The position numbers were made by a program, and so were the translations under genes. This document shows positions 31,364-42,040 of a DNA stretch of 64,000 nucleotides, one piece after another; within the stretch, counting starts at the first letter, position 1, and every line of letters begins with the position of its first letter. This DNA is from Tritrichomonas foetus (taxonomy: Eukaryota; Parabasalia; Tritrichomonadida; Tritrichomonadidae), in the NCBI GenBank assembly GCA_001839685.1, contig MLAK01000663.1:17804-81803 (forward strand), written 5' to 3'. The notes under the pieces were generated by a model, which saw only the letters and a list, made by a program, of their open reading frames with translations, was not told the DNA's origin and made no database searches.

Positions 31364-34300
31364 TCATTTTCTCGGCCGTTGAATTGATTCAATGTCAAGA
31401 CTCGAAGCAATAATTGTCCGTAATTCTGGTGAAAATTGCGATGATGCATTAATCAACTTGCCCCTAGACTTCTGCAAATGTAAAGTAATGTAGACGAGTC
31501 CGACAGCATCAATAACAGTTTCCTGAAGCTCTCTTGGTGTTGTAAAATTGATGCTTTGAAGGATTCCGCAAAGCATCTTGCAGGCTATATCTTCATCATT
31601 TTCTAATCGAGAAAAATTAGGTAATACCATACAAATGTAAGCATATAATTTCCTATCATCGTTTTTAATGATTTCATATGAATTGCTACAAATTTTGCGG
31701 AACAATTCCAATCTTGAATAAGTCAAAAAAAGTCGACTTGTTTCTAATGCAATGTCGCATTTAGGATTTGAAATTAATCTCAAAAAATATGTATAGCATA
31801 TATCAAGTGGCATTGAAGAAGCAATCATTGAGATAAAGAAGCATTTTCGTTCACGATTTACCCATGTATGAGTTGTATCATAGACAGGCATGAGCAAATT
31901 ATCAATTAATGTTTTTTTATCAGAAAACGTAAGAAGGAATGCAGGAATAGAAAACATAAATATATATCGAGGTATAGATTTATACGCTCGAATTATGACA
32001 TCTGGATCTTGAATGATAGACATATCGCTTTCAGTAAGTAATTCTGTAGTTTTTAGAGCAATATCTTCACCAGTAATAAAATACTTTTTGGCATCAGGAA
32101 GTGTTGAAATGACAGAAATGAATTCTTCTCGAATTCGAGGGGTAAGGTGATCATATAATGTTGAAAGCATTGGTGTCATCCAATTCAAGGCAAGATCATC
32201 AGTTTTGATAAATGGATGAAGAGCTTGAAGAACCATGAAAGCTTCTTCAAAGTGATCATACAATAAAAGTCTCGCCATTAAAGCAAGAGCAAATGGGACA
32301 GACATTTCAGCGACAGTGATAACAAATGGGCATTTAATTATTGATGGATCTGTGTTATTTTGGAGTTGTTCACATGTAGTTTTTGCAAGGAGTTGGGCAA
32401 ATTCACGATTTTTCTTGAGTTTTGAAGAATATGTTAAAATATTTAATGAATATAATGGATTTTTTCGAATATCTAATTGAAGTTCATTGATTGATATCGA
32501 ATTTTTTGATGTATCATTATAATTATCTTTACCAACATCCTTCGAAGTATCTTTTATATTTTCTTTCGAGTTTTCTCTCAATACCTCTTTAAACCCATCT
32601 TTAGCACCATTAAATCCGTCTTTAAAGTTGTCTTTGGAACTATTAAAATTGTCATGAGTTGTTTCAGATGATTGCCGAATTGAGTCATATGTGAAAGGCT
32701 TTTCGTTTGGATTTTCAGAAATGAAAGGGATTTTTTTAATGATTAAATCTCTTAACTCCATAAATGATGAGTATTCATCATAGTCTTGGTATCTAATCAT
32801 TGAATCTATATAAGATAAGGTTCCAAGTAAAACAATTGGATCATCACAATCGACGATACAATCTTTAATAATATCATTTACATAGTACGATATTGTACAA
32901 TAGTAACGATAGATTAAAATTCTGGCATAAAACTGAATAGGGCCATTTTGTTTTAAACATTCGAATGCAAATGGAATTATATGCTTCTGTATCGGAAAAA
33001 ATAAAAGCAATTTTAAAGAATGAAGAATAATTGCTCTGAGATATATTTCAGCCGAAAAGAAATCAGTTATTGGCAAAGAAAAAAACTGTTCAGCTATTTG
33101 AATGGAAGAGGTTGGCATGATTGTTGCCATTGATAGAATTAAAAAATCATAAATATTTTTGGTTAATGAACCATTTGTGATCATTGTTCGCATGTTCTTC
33201 ATTAAAGTGAAGGTTGTATATCGCAATAAAGGTAAATCCATGGCTGCAACATGAAGTGAATTAAGGAGACCTTCATGGGCAAGTTTCATGATTTCTTTAA
33301 AACGTTCACTGACTGAGTTTCCACATTGATGGATGAAAATAATGATCTCAGAATCAGTTTTTGGTTTATTAGATACACGAAAATTTGATGTGTCTGATAA
33401 AAAGTATGATAAAGCCAAATTTGGGGTAGCTTCAATTAAACTATCTAAAGAATTATCAAGTGACATGTCAACCAAAATAAACTGGTTTTGAATTTCTTTT
33501 AACGATTCAGTTGGATCCAGTTTTTTACCAGCCAATTTTGAAGGTACCAACAAATTAAATAAATACAAATCTTTTGGAATGCAGTTTATAAATCCAAGAA
33601 GGCAGAAAGGCGAAAGATATGGAGATGATTGAATATATTCACATAAAATTTGGCCGTCAATTTGATCTTTTTCAGCAAAGGCTTGAATGTAAAGAAAAAG
33701 AGTGGAAAACATAAAAAGGATCTGCTTATGGGATGTTTTTCTATTGTTATTGAAATCCATCAAAAGTTTGACAATTGCTTGAGTGAGAATAAATTTTGAA
33801 TTCTGAAGTTGTAGAATTGGCTCAAATCTATCAATTGAGGCATGTTCAATCATTAGCCTCTGAAAACTTTCAATATGTGTGTCATGAAAGCATGGATCTG
33901 TTTCCCATGCGAATTGGATGTGCGCGTTTGAAAAGCCCGCCAATTCCTTCTTAACGGCTTTTTGTTGAGGGTTAGCAGGAAATTTGATGTTCGCATTTCC
34001 TAAAGAAAAAGGATGAATAATCATTGCAATTCTTTGCAATCGCAGAAAAAACGACTGAAAGTGCTCGATGAGGGCAACGCTGGGCTTTCCTAAACTTACT
34101 TTTGAATTTAAAATACCTGTAACGAGTATAACTGGTGGGACTTTTGCTGCAAATAAGTCGATTAAATTATAGGCAGCTTGTTTCGTAACGAATTGCATTT
34201 TTTCGGAATTTTCGGTATTCGACGTAATCCATGCACCAAGAAAAGCGAAAGCAGGAACGATTTCGTCTGTTGTTGACTCTTCAACCATATTTTGGATTTT

Positions 34301-34387
34301 TTGGAAACTGACATCCTGGTTATTAAAAAAGCGTATAATCATCTGAAGAAGGTTTGGCGACTTAGGTGTTGAGACTGACGGTCTCAT
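31364..34387 (-). CDS. Large hypothetical alpha-helical protein
   Basis: A 1007-residue protein from the ATG at 34387. I do not recognise the family. It is made of hydrophobic amphipathic helices throughout (for example 'HKQILFMFSTLFLYIQAF', 'ALALMARLLLYDHFEEAFMV'), which suggests an alpha-solenoid. A hydrophilic insert with repeated K-D-x-F/SKDN elements lies at about residues 575-640 (near 32480-32660). There is no signal peptide, no clear membrane helix and no catalytic motif. It is possibly a subunit of a large complex, but the sequence does not say which. Base composition matches the neighbouring genes. The upstream region has TCAAT but no perfect initiator. Confidence 0.8.
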   Translation of the reverse strand: MRPSVSTPKSPNLLQMIIRFFNNQDVSFQKIQNMVEESTTDEIVPAFAFLGAWITSNTENSEKMQFVTKQAAYNLIDLFAAKVPPVILVTGILNSKVSLGKPSVALIEHFQSFFLRLQRIAMIIHPFSLGNANIKFPANPQQKAVKKELAGFSNAHIQFAWETDPCFHDTHIESFQRLMIEHASIDRFEPILQLQNSKFILTQAIVKLLMDFNNNRKTSHKQILFMFSTLFLYIQAFAEKDQIDGQILCEYIQSSPYLSPFCLLGFINCIPKDLYLFNLLVPSKLAGKKLDPTESLKEIQNQFILVDMSLDNSLDSLIEATPNLALSYFLSDTSNFRVSNKPKTDSEIIIFIHQCGNSVSERFKEIMKLAHEGLLNSLHVAAMDLPLLRYTTFTLMKNMRTMITNGSLTKNIYDFLILSMATIMPTSSIQIAEQFFSLPITDFFSAEIYLRAIILHSLKLLLFFPIQKHIIPFAFECLKQNGPIQFYARILIYRYYCTISYYVNDIIKDCIVDCDDPIVLLGTLSYIDSMIRYQDYDEYSSFMELRDLIIKKIPFISENPNEKPFTYDSIRQSSETTHDNFNSSKDNFKDGFNGAKDGFKEVLRENSKENIKDTSKDVGKDNYNDTSKNSISINELQLDIRKNPLYSLNILTYSSKLKKNREFAQLLAKTTCEQLQNNTDPSIIKCPFVITVAEMSVPFALALMARLLLYDHFEEAFMVLQALHPFIKTDDLALNWMTPMLSTLYDHLTPRIREEFISVISTLPDAKKYFITGEDIALKTTELLTESDMSIIQDPDVIIRAYKSIPRYIFMFSIPAFLLTFSDKKTLIDNLLMPVYDTTHTWVNRERKCFFISMIASSMPLDICYTYFLRLISNPKCDIALETSRLFLTYSRLELFRKICSNSYEIIKNDDRKLYAYICMVLPNFSRLENDEDIACKMLCGILQSINFTTPRELQETVIDAVGLVYITLHLQKSRGKLINASSQFSPELRTIIASSLDIESIQRPRK

Positions 34388-34912
34388 GCACTTGGTTATT
34401 GAGATAGAAGCACTATAATATTTGGCCTTTTGGTCGAATGATTAGGTAAAATAATTCGCAAAAGATAAACTTTTTCAGTACGACAAAATTTTCAACGACC
34501 AAATAAAGTCAGAAAAAAAATCCACGATGCATAATGGATTATATGTTTATAGAGTGATCAATAAGATTTTATTTATAAAATGAATCAATCTAATGAATGA
34601 CATTTTTTGATAGTATCACATATTTCTTCTGGTTATGGAATATATTCTAACTGAGGCACGATTTGATCTTATTATGTATATAAAATTCAAGCTTTATACC
34701 ATGTTCAGATTCGTTCACGTGAATACACTTCATTCTCGAGAATTATTATATCTTTATAAAATTGTAGGGGAAATTGACAGCTTTCATTTATGATTGGTAA
34801 ATAGTAAGGAAGACCTAAAAAGGCATTGAAACGTTATTTTGATAAATAAAACTGTGTTTGGAAAGATTCCAGTGAAATAAAATCAAATGTTGAAAAAAAA
34901 GAAATAATTTAA
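34388..34912. other. Intergenic spacer
   Basis: The spacer between two minus-strand genes; I see nothing in it beyond AT-rich sequence. Confidence 0.5.
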
Positions 34913-37357
34913 TTAACGAATGAGAGCATTAAATCTATTAAGCTTGGCACGTGAAGACTTGAAATCTTTTGTCAAAGCCGCTACCAATTTCTTATCTTTC
35001 TTACAACAATTCTTAAGCATTCCTTTCAAGTCACTAATGAGCTCATCATCAAGGTTGTATGCCTCAAGTTCAGCCTTCTTAAGGAGAAGAAGTTCTGCAA
35101 ACATCCTGAGACCTGGTACCAAAACATCCTTGAATCTTTCTGTATTTTCAAACATTGTTGTGAGGTTGCTTAAAATGTCTGAAACTTCTTCACAGCCTGG
35201 TTCAAATGGTAAATTCATCAATAATGGAGCAAGAAGTTCATCAATGACTTCAACCTCATCGTTTCCTGCATAAACGCTGAAAACGAAGTTTGTCACTTCT
35301 GGAATACCTTCTCCTGTCATAATATCAATTTCTTCTTCTTCTTCTTCATCTGGTAAAGATTTCTTGGCAAATTTAATAAATGGTTTTAAGAAATCTTCGA
35401 TTGGTGTCATCTTAGAAGCATAAGCTTGGAAGAGTTTACGGGCAGCTTCAGCTAAAGCTCCAAGTTCATTACCATCAAAAACTTCACACTTTTCGATCAT
35501 TTCTTTAATCATTTTTCCGAATTCTTCAGCACGATCTTCTGGGAAGCAGCCTACATCGAAGCTAGCTTTGATTGGAATGAGGACTACTGGTGCAATTGAA
35601 AATTGGGTGTGACCGAACCAATCGAGTAATGTTGGAATGAATTGTGCGCCTTTAGTTGGGAACTTTTTAATATAAGCAGTGATAATCATAAATGGTGGAA
35701 CACATGGTGGGAAAATTTTATGAGGAAGGGAGCCATTGAGGAACTTCAGGTTTCCTTCAAGTGAAGCATTAACTAATGGAAGAAGGATATCTTCTGGGAT
35801 ATTATAATGTTTTGTAAGTTTTTCAATGCAAAGGGTGATTAATTCAGCATTTTCTGAGTCTTCACAAACTTTTAATGCTTCAACTAATGCTTTAAATACA
35901 TTAACTGCGTTTTCTTCACCAATGGATTTAGATAATGGATGGATGACATTGCAAAGACGTGTTATTGTATCTTCTGTAGCGTTTGGTAAATTAGCTGAAA
36001 TAAACTGTGCAACGACATCACTTTGATTTACAGCGAAACCAAGTTTAATAATTGTAGCAACTGTACTTGCACAGTCAATTTTCTTCTTAAGAACTCCGAT
36101 TTGATCATTATTGATTTCTTTAATGATTGGAACAACTAATTCTTCGATTTTTGTGCCAGCTTCATCTTTGAATGATTCTGCAAGTGTAGCAAGGAAGTTT
36201 GCGACATATATGTATGTTCCAACTGATGATGCCTTGATTAAATCTGATGCAACATCAAGTGCGTCATTCACATCATCTTCAATGAACATTCTATCTTTGT
36301 ATCCAAGGTCACTCATTACATCCAAACAGAGAGCACGAACAATTTCGGTATTCGAGTGTAAGTTATCATGAACAAAGTCAACAATTGGTTGGATGATAGT
36401 AATATCAGCTTCTTCGTCTTCTTCTGGCTGGTCTTCTTCATCGTCGTCTTCATGTGGAATGACGTATGATGAAATGATTTTGAAATATTCAGGATAATAT
36501 TCTGCTGGGAATTCGTTGAAGAGGTTCAAATATTGTCCTAATGAGGTATCATTCAAGAAGAATTCTGTATCAAGAAGGGTACGATAAGCTTTGTTTGCAC
36601 GCTTTCTAAGTACTTCATTCGAATGAACAAGAAGTGGCTTCATAAGATCATAGACAACGTTTGTTTCTGGTGCTGTTTCTGGTTCGTGCGCAAAAAGATG
36701 GCCTGCAAACATAAGCATGTAGCAGCCAACAAGTTTGGACTCGTCATCGTCCTTCTTAAGGATGTTAAGAAGTGTATCACGAGCAAATGTTCCAATTGAT
36801 TCATTAAGATGTGAAATTCCATGACAAAGTGGAGCAAAAACAAGAGCAGCTGCATTTGAATATTCACCATTGAGTGCTTCTTTTATCTGCTCAATAAGTG
36901 GTGGAACATCCTCCTCCGCAATTCCTTCAATGTCGCAGTTAGAAAGCGGTTCAAGGAAATCAACTGGAATATCTTTCATTTCACCAAGTTGATTATGAAC
37001 AAGCTCGATTGTTGAGGCAAGAACTTTTTTGGCAAGGTCTTGTTTGAAAAATGGAATGAGCTGTAAAATTGCTTTCGCGTTGGCTGTTCGTTCTGCAAAT
37101 GATTTTGAATTATCTATAAAGTTGGCTGTATTGTTAGTAATTACTTCGTTTTCTGCATTGAAATCGGGAATATGTTGTCTGTAAAGGCCAAGAACCGTCT
37201 GAATTAAGTTGAAATTGGCTGAATCGTTTTGGGCAACTTTGAAAAGTACACTCCAGAGTAAGATATGATCAATTGGTTCGATAGTTGCATCGTTGCTTTG
37301 TGAGAGAGTGGTGCAGCAGTCAGTAAGTGCATCAAGGAGCTCTTTAATTTGTTCCAT
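34913..37357 (-). CDS. HEAT-repeat protein, importin-beta (importin-5)-like
   Basis: An 814-residue protein from the ATG at 37357, with an initiator TCATT at 37362-37366. It is helical throughout, with HEAT-type pairs such as 'LVGCYMLMFAGHLFAHE' and 'LLVHSNEVLRKRANKAYRTLL'. An acidic loop (DDDEEDQPEEDEEAD, about residues 302-316) and a second acidic stretch (PDEEEEEEID, about 673) recall the acidic segments of importin-5/karyopherin-beta3. If correct, it carries cargo through nuclear pores under Ran control. The classic N-terminal importin-beta domain is weak, so a different HEAT scaffold is possible. It is unrelated in detail to the interrupted importin-like gene at 14085. Confidence 0.6.
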   Translation of the reverse strand: MEQIKELLDALTDCCTTLSQSNDATIEPIDHILLWSVLFKVAQNDSANFNLIQTVLGLYRQHIPDFNAENEVITNNTANFIDNSKSFAERTANAKAILQLIPFFKQDLAKKVLASTIELVHNQLGEMKDIPVDFLEPLSNCDIEGIAEEDVPPLIEQIKEALNGEYSNAAALVFAPLCHGISHLNESIGTFARDTLLNILKKDDDESKLVGCYMLMFAGHLFAHEPETAPETNVVYDLMKPLLVHSNEVLRKRANKAYRTLLDTEFFLNDTSLGQYLNLFNEFPAEYYPEYFKIISSYVIPHEDDDEEDQPEEDEEADITIIQPIVDFVHDNLHSNTEIVRALCLDVMSDLGYKDRMFIEDDVNDALDVASDLIKASSVGTYIYVANFLATLAESFKDEAGTKIEELVVPIIKEINNDQIGVLKKKIDCASTVATIIKLGFAVNQSDVVAQFISANLPNATEDTITRLCNVIHPLSKSIGEENAVNVFKALVEALKVCEDSENAELITLCIEKLTKHYNIPEDILLPLVNASLEGNLKFLNGSLPHKIFPPCVPPFMIITAYIKKFPTKGAQFIPTLLDWFGHTQFSIAPVVLIPIKASFDVGCFPEDRAEEFGKMIKEMIEKCEVFDGNELGALAEAARKLFQAYASKMTPIEDFLKPFIKFAKKSLPDEEEEEEIDIMTGEGIPEVTNFVFSVYAGNDEVEVIDELLAPLLMNLPFEPGCEEVSDILSNLTTMFENTERFKDVLVPGLRMFAELLLLKKAELEAYNLDDELISDLKGMLKNCCKKDKKLVAALTKDFKSSRAKLNRFNALIR

Positions 37358-37361
37358 TGCG

Positions 37362-37366
37362 AATGA
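37362..37366 (-). promoter_or_regulatory. Trichomonad-type initiator (TCATT)
   Basis: TCATT on the minus strand lies four bases before the ATG at 37357. Confidence 0.55.
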
Positions 37367-38428
37367 GAAATAAAAATGTTTTGAATTTGAATTTGCTTGA
37401 CCAAAATTTTCAAAATCATGGTCGAAGAAAAGCGATCGTGGTCTGTATCTTTACTAATATCTATTTTTTTCCCAAAAAAAGATGAAAATAAATCCAAAAC
37501 ATTATATTTATGTATTTCATTCCTAAAGTAAAGTAATAAAACATGTACATATTCAGATATATGAAATTTCATGATTTGAATCTGAATGTATGAAAAAATT
37601 TTCAATATGATTTGATCGTGCATACACAGAAATTATTTACTTGCTATATGGTCAACAAAAGACTCTCAAGGTAAGGACAAATATATTCATAAAAAGTTTT
37701 AGAATCCTTTCGGCTTTGATAACCTAAATATCACCACTTAGATTTAATGAATATAAAGATTTTGATATAACGAAATTAAAAACAAAATCTTGTGGATTTT
37801 ATGGTGGTTGCAGTTGAGAAATTGGAAAATATACGCTGCATCAATTTCTGACAAAATATTGGGGAAAAAGCTTGAAATTATAAATATATGATTTGATTAC
37901 TACATGATTTATATTCTTAGGTAAATTATACTGTTTTGTTTTGAAAAAAAAGAATATAAGTCCAAAATTGAATTTAAACAAACCATGTCAAATTAAAATG
38001 ACAATATTTTTAAACAATAAATCAACAGATTGTGAGATTTTTTTCAGAAGACATTATTCAAATTGTATATATATATCTGTTTCGTCACATCCATCACATA
38101 TATAAGATAAATTAATAAATTCTTCCTCAAAAACAGCAGAAAGGAATGTAAATTTTTGAAATTTAGTTTGTTCATCGGCTTTTACAAATCTGATCGTAAT
38201 ACATAAGTCATATCTATATTTACCAAAATCTTATTCCTAAACAAGATCGGAAAAAAAATCGTAAATAGAGAAAAAGTGATATTTTTGATCATGTGACATC
38301 ATTTGAATTGTTCTATACTTTCAAATATGCTCGGTATCGGCTTTTTCTCATCAAAAAGTTCTTTACGATTTTCATTCATTGAATAATTTCAATGGCACTC
38401 ACTAACATTTTGAACACTTGATTTTACT
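37367..38428. other. Divergent spacer with a possible gene fragment
   Basis: About 1 kb between the minus-strand HEAT gene and the plus-strand reductase. It holds the fragment described at 38054-38378 and otherwise AT-rich sequence with no recognised element. Confidence 0.5.
38054..38378 (-). pseudogene. Possible small or decayed gene fragment
   Basis: From an ATG at 38378 the frame reads MNENRKELFDEKKPIPSIFE and on to a TGA. After about 90 AT-rich bases, a second protein-like block in another frame contains ITIRFVKADEQTKFQKFTFL and YICDGCDETDIYIQFE and ends at TAA 38054-38056. Both blocks are less AT-rich than the bases between. Joining them needs a frameshift or a non-canonical intron. I do not recognise the protein. 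The ATG would face the reductase gene with 70 bases between. Confidence 0.3.
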
Positions 38429-38433
38429 TCACT
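38429..38433 (+). promoter_or_regulatory. Trichomonad-type initiator (TCACT)
   Basis: TCACT lies 15 bases before the ATG at 38449. Confidence 0.55.
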
Positions 38434-38448
38434 TTCTATAACAACAAG

Positions 38449-39297
38449 ATGGAATATACAACACTTGCAAATGGATTAAAGATGCCATTATCAGGATTCG
38501 GAGTTTTCCAAGTCCCACCAGACGCCACCTGCGAAACAGCTGTTCTTGATGCAATCAATGCTGGATATCGCCTCATCGACACAGCCGCTGCATACAAGAA
38601 CGAAAAAGAAGTTGGAAATGCAATCAAAAAGTCTGGAGTCAAACGTGAGGATCTCTTCATTGTTACAAAATGCTGGATTCAAGATTTTGGATATGAATCA
38701 ACAAAGAAAGCCTTCGAAACATCTTTAAAGAACCTTGGAATTGAATATCTTGATCTTTACTTATTGCACCAACCATTCGGTGATTACTATGGTGCATGGC
38801 GTGCATGCGAGGAATTGTATGAGTCTGGAAAAGTCAAATCAATTGGCGTTTCAAACTTCTATCCAGACCGTTTAACAGATCTTTGCTTGAACTGCCGCAT
38901 TAAGCCAATGGTCAACCAAGTTGAAATTCATCCATTCTTCCAACAAAATGATGCAATTGAAGTGATGAAAGAATTCAATATTGCTCCAATGGCTTGGGGA
39001 CCACTTGATGAAGGAAGAAATAATATTTTCACTCATCCAGTTTTATCAGAAATTGGTAAAAAGTATGGAAAAAGTTGTGCTCAAGTTGCACTTCGATGGA
39101 ATGAACAAAGAGGTGTCATCATCATTCCAAAATCTGTCCACAAAGAAAGAATCATCGAAAACTTTAACATTCATGACTTCAAATTAAGTGATGAAGATAA
39201 TGAAGCTATTGCTAAGCTTGATCTCGGTCACTCAGAAATATGTGATCACAGAAGCCCGACATTTGTCAAATTCATCCTCTCATTCAAGATTCACTAA
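38449..39297 (+). CDS. Aldo-keto reductase
   Basis: A 282-residue protein, normal length for AKR enzymes. The catalytic tetrad is complete: Asp44 and Tyr49 in GYRLIDTAAAYKNE, Lys74 in IVTKCW, His107 in YLLHQP. The NADPH-binding 'IPKS' segment lies near the C-terminus (GVIIIPKSVHKERI). The pattern is nearest to small prokaryote-type AKRs (2,5-diketo-gluconate reductase group), which reduce aldehydes and ketones with NADPH in the cytosol. A bacterial origin by transfer is possible, as for many trichomonad metabolic genes, but I cannot test it here. The stop is TAA in a TAAA context. Confidence 0.95.
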   Translation: MEYTTLANGLKMPLSGFGVFQVPPDATCETAVLDAINAGYRLIDTAAAYKNEKEVGNAIKKSGVKREDLFIVTKCWIQDFGYESTKKAFETSLKNLGIEYLDLYLLHQPFGDYYGAWRACEELYESGKVKSIGVSNFYPDRLTDLCLNCRIKPMVNQVEIHPFFQQNDAIEVMKEFNIAPMAWGPLDEGRNNIFTHPVLSEIGKKYGKSCAQVALRWNEQRGVIIIPKSVHKERIIENFNIHDFKLSDEDNEAIAKLDLGHSEICDHRSPTFVKFILSFKIH

Positions 39298-39652
39298 ATT
39301 GGTTTCTTTTTTGGATTTAGATTAAAGATCATCAAATATTTATTTTATTTTCTCTTTTTATTTCAAATTTAAATTAGCTTGAATCTCGCAAAAACTTATA
39401 AACTTTATTTCTAAGCAATCAATGATCATATTAGCTGATCAAAACACCAAAATGTATGAATTATAAAGATTGTTGTATGAAATTATTTTATTTCTCTACT
39501 GATCGCTATCATTGAGATGATTGGGAATTGAAGAAAATAAACGGTTTCCAAACAGAATGAAGTTTTCCAATTGTATTGATTCATAGAAAAGATGAATTCA
39601 AAAAATTCGGTTCGATATCAAAACATTGAAATGAAATACATTTAGGATTTTG
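39298..39652. other. Intergenic spacer
   Basis: The spacer between two tandem plus-strand genes. AT-rich, with no feature found; TCATA occurs about 70 bases upstream of the next ATG. Confidence 0.45.
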
Positions 39653-40216
39653 ATGACTCAAACTTATCGAATTGTCATGATTGGAAATGCATATGTGGGG
39701 AAAACGGCACTTGTCATGAAATGCATTCATAAAACAACGCAGGTTAATTATGATGAAACAATTGGTGCAGCTTTTCATACTTATAATGCAAAAGTAAATG
39801 GCATTGTTCAGCAATTTCAAGTTTGGGATACAGCAGGAACCGAAAAATATCGATCACTAGCACCTGTGTATTACCGAAATGCATCTGCGGCAATACTAGT
39901 TTATGATATGACTGACAAAATTTCGTTTGACGAATTGGAAAACTGGATTAGCATTTTCAAAGAGTCTTCAAGTCCAGATTCCATAATCTTTATTGTTGCA
40001 AATAAAAATGACCTCGAGGACTCAATAGTTATTTCACAACAAGAAGGGGAAAAATGGGCTTTTGAGCATCACTATCCATTCTTTTGTACATCTGCAATTA
40101 CGGGAGCTAATGTAGATAACATTTTTCAAACTGTAGCTAAAAAAATAGCCAGAGACACGAAACCAAATGTAGAGAAAAATCTAATTGAAGAAAAACAGAA
40201 TAATAATTGCTGTTGA
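39653..40216 (+). CDS. Rab-family GTPase with Thr at the catalytic Gln position
   Basis: A 187-residue protein starting at the ATG at 39653. Motifs: P-loop GNAYVGKT (11-18), switch I region DETIGAAFHTY, switch II WDTAGTEKYRSLAPVYYRNA, NKND for guanine specificity, TSAI near the end and a C-terminal CC for double geranylgeranylation. Switch II has Thr where nearly all Rabs have the catalytic Gln (DTAGQE). Rap1 also has Thr there and hydrolyses GTP slowly, so a slow intrinsic rate is likely. The start is the first ATG; the frame upstream offers only a TTG. Confidence 0.93.
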   Translation: MTQTYRIVMIGNAYVGKTALVMKCIHKTTQVNYDETIGAAFHTYNAKVNGIVQQFQVWDTAGTEKYRSLAPVYYRNASAAILVYDMTDKISFDELENWISIFKESSSPDSIIFIVANKNDLEDSIVISQQEGEKWAFEHHYPFFCTSAITGANVDNIFQTVAKKIARDTKPNVEKNLIEEKQNNNCC

Positions 40217-40421
40217 TAACTTTATCATATATACCTTTTAGTGTATTAGTAAACAGTATATAGTTGTTTATTATATCTTTTTCAACAAATACACAATCAA
40301 TTAATTTCTCTTATCTTAAAAAAAGAGAAATAATGATCAAAACTGGAACTTTCTTTGTAGAAAAGATACTGTGAACAAAGAATCATTCCAAAAATAGTAT
40401 TTGAATTTGTTATACAATGAT

Positions 40422-41032
40422 ACAGAAGAAATTATCATTGAAACAGAGAATTATTTTCCTTTAATTCCATCTGAAGATGATACTATTTCAAGTTTAACAA
40501 ATTTATTCGAAAATATTTCTGCAACATAACCATTAATCTCAAATAGTAACATTTCCACACGTCGAAATGATAATTATCGGATTATTATTTCCATTCTAAC
40601 ATAAATTTGACCTCTTTCATATGCAGTTGTGAACAGTTTTAATAATTTTTAAAAATCTTGCTAATATATAAATGACTTCAATGGAAAATATAATTATCCA
40701 TCTGATATATTTATCTCGAATCCAAATTATGTGACAAACTTTGTTGGAAAGCCATTTATTATTAATACAATTGTTTCATTTTTCACACCAGCTTATCGAC
40801 CCAAAAATGTTTATTTGGCTGAGCAATATTCATTTTTATCTCACGAAAATCAATACCACAATGTGGCCATACAACTTTTTATCGAAGGATTTGACTCTAA
40901 TAGAGCTAGAAGAGCATTTTTAATTTGTGGTTGATATATTGAAAAAGCTCTCATATATTTAATAGTACTATTAGATTCCAGATATTTTGTTTATCAAACA
41001 GAGTTGAAAAAGCCTGCGATAGATCAAATTTA
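40422..41032 (+). pseudogene. Nonsense-riddled gene relic with UBA-like end
   Basis: One plus-strand frame carries protein-like sequence for about 200 codons with only a handful of stops, fewer than expected at random for this composition. Blocks include NYFPLIPSEDDTISSLTNLF, an uninterrupted stretch 40731-40931 (AYRPKNVYLAEQYSFLSHEN) and GFDSNRARRAFLICG-stop-YIEKALIYL. The last block has the spacing of a UBA domain (GF..x..A..AL...G..x.ALxYL). No indel is needed to keep the frame. The parent family is unknown. Confidence 0.45.
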
Positions 41033-41499
41033 AATCAAGCGTAAAGAAAAGTTAATTTTAAATTTAGTGAATATCAATTAATTTATTTATTTCTAGGAAT
41101 TACCGAAAATATATTAAATATATTAGATAGTTACCATATTTGTGGGAAAAAATCGGTTGTAAAGGTTTAAAACCATCTGTATGCGATCAAAAAGAGATTT
41201 TCTTATTTTAATTGCAAGTTTTGCATTTTCAAAACATATAAAATTGCTTAAAATTCCATTTGATAGATTTCACATTTCTTTTTGTCCCTTCCAGATACAG
41301 ATTTCATGACAAAATTCACCAATTATGAAGAATTGATGATAGGAATTGACCAAAAATTCTTTGAAATTTTAAGATTAATCATTCATGAAAATCATTCTCA
41401 TTTAATTACTCTTCCTGATCGTTGAAAAATTGGTGAATGTGGGAGATATGCAATTCAATTCTTTTCTATAGTAAACACTCCTTAAAAAAAAAAAACTTC

Positions 41500-42040
41500 T
41501 CCGCCGGAGTCCAGTGTGAAGAATTAAATGGTGCTTATTTGTCTCAATTTTTTTTCGGCTGGATACCCTCAAACGGGCATGAATTACGATAAAAATTCGA
41601 AAATAGGTTCAAATTATGGCACGTGTAGAAAATGCTCTGGTGAGAGAATTTAATCAAGTTGGACCTTCAGAATTAACACAGCAGGATAATGATGCATTAT
41701 CAATGAGTTGTATTATGATGATGAAAGGATCTTTCGACTTGAATATTATACCGAATCCCTCTGCTTATATTCCAACACTTGATCAGATGTTAAGATATAA
41801 TGAGAAAACCATTGCAATATTAGATCGAAGTTTAATGATGTATGTTATTCTATGCATAAATATGACCTGCCTTATCAGACTATTTACTTGGAAATGCCAT
41901 TTCAAGCAGATGAGGGAGGATATTTAAGAATTTCTATTGTTAAATGTCCTTATATTTACAAAATATTACCAAATAAACACAGAAATTTTACTTTATCATC
42001 AATTCCTCTCCTACTGCATAATTTACGGAGAAGATGTTAG
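41500..42040 (+). pseudogene. Frameshifted gene relic
   Basis: Protein-like blocks follow in different frames. One has NFSAGVQCEELNGAYLSQFF (near 41500). An ATG frame at 41616 reads about 80 good codons (VENALVREFNQVGPSELTQQ), then switches at about 41850 to HKYDLPYQTIYLEMPFQADE, ending near 42040. Composition is coding-like in all blocks. The joints near 41600 and 41850 look like single-base indels. Family not recognised. Confidence 0.45.
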
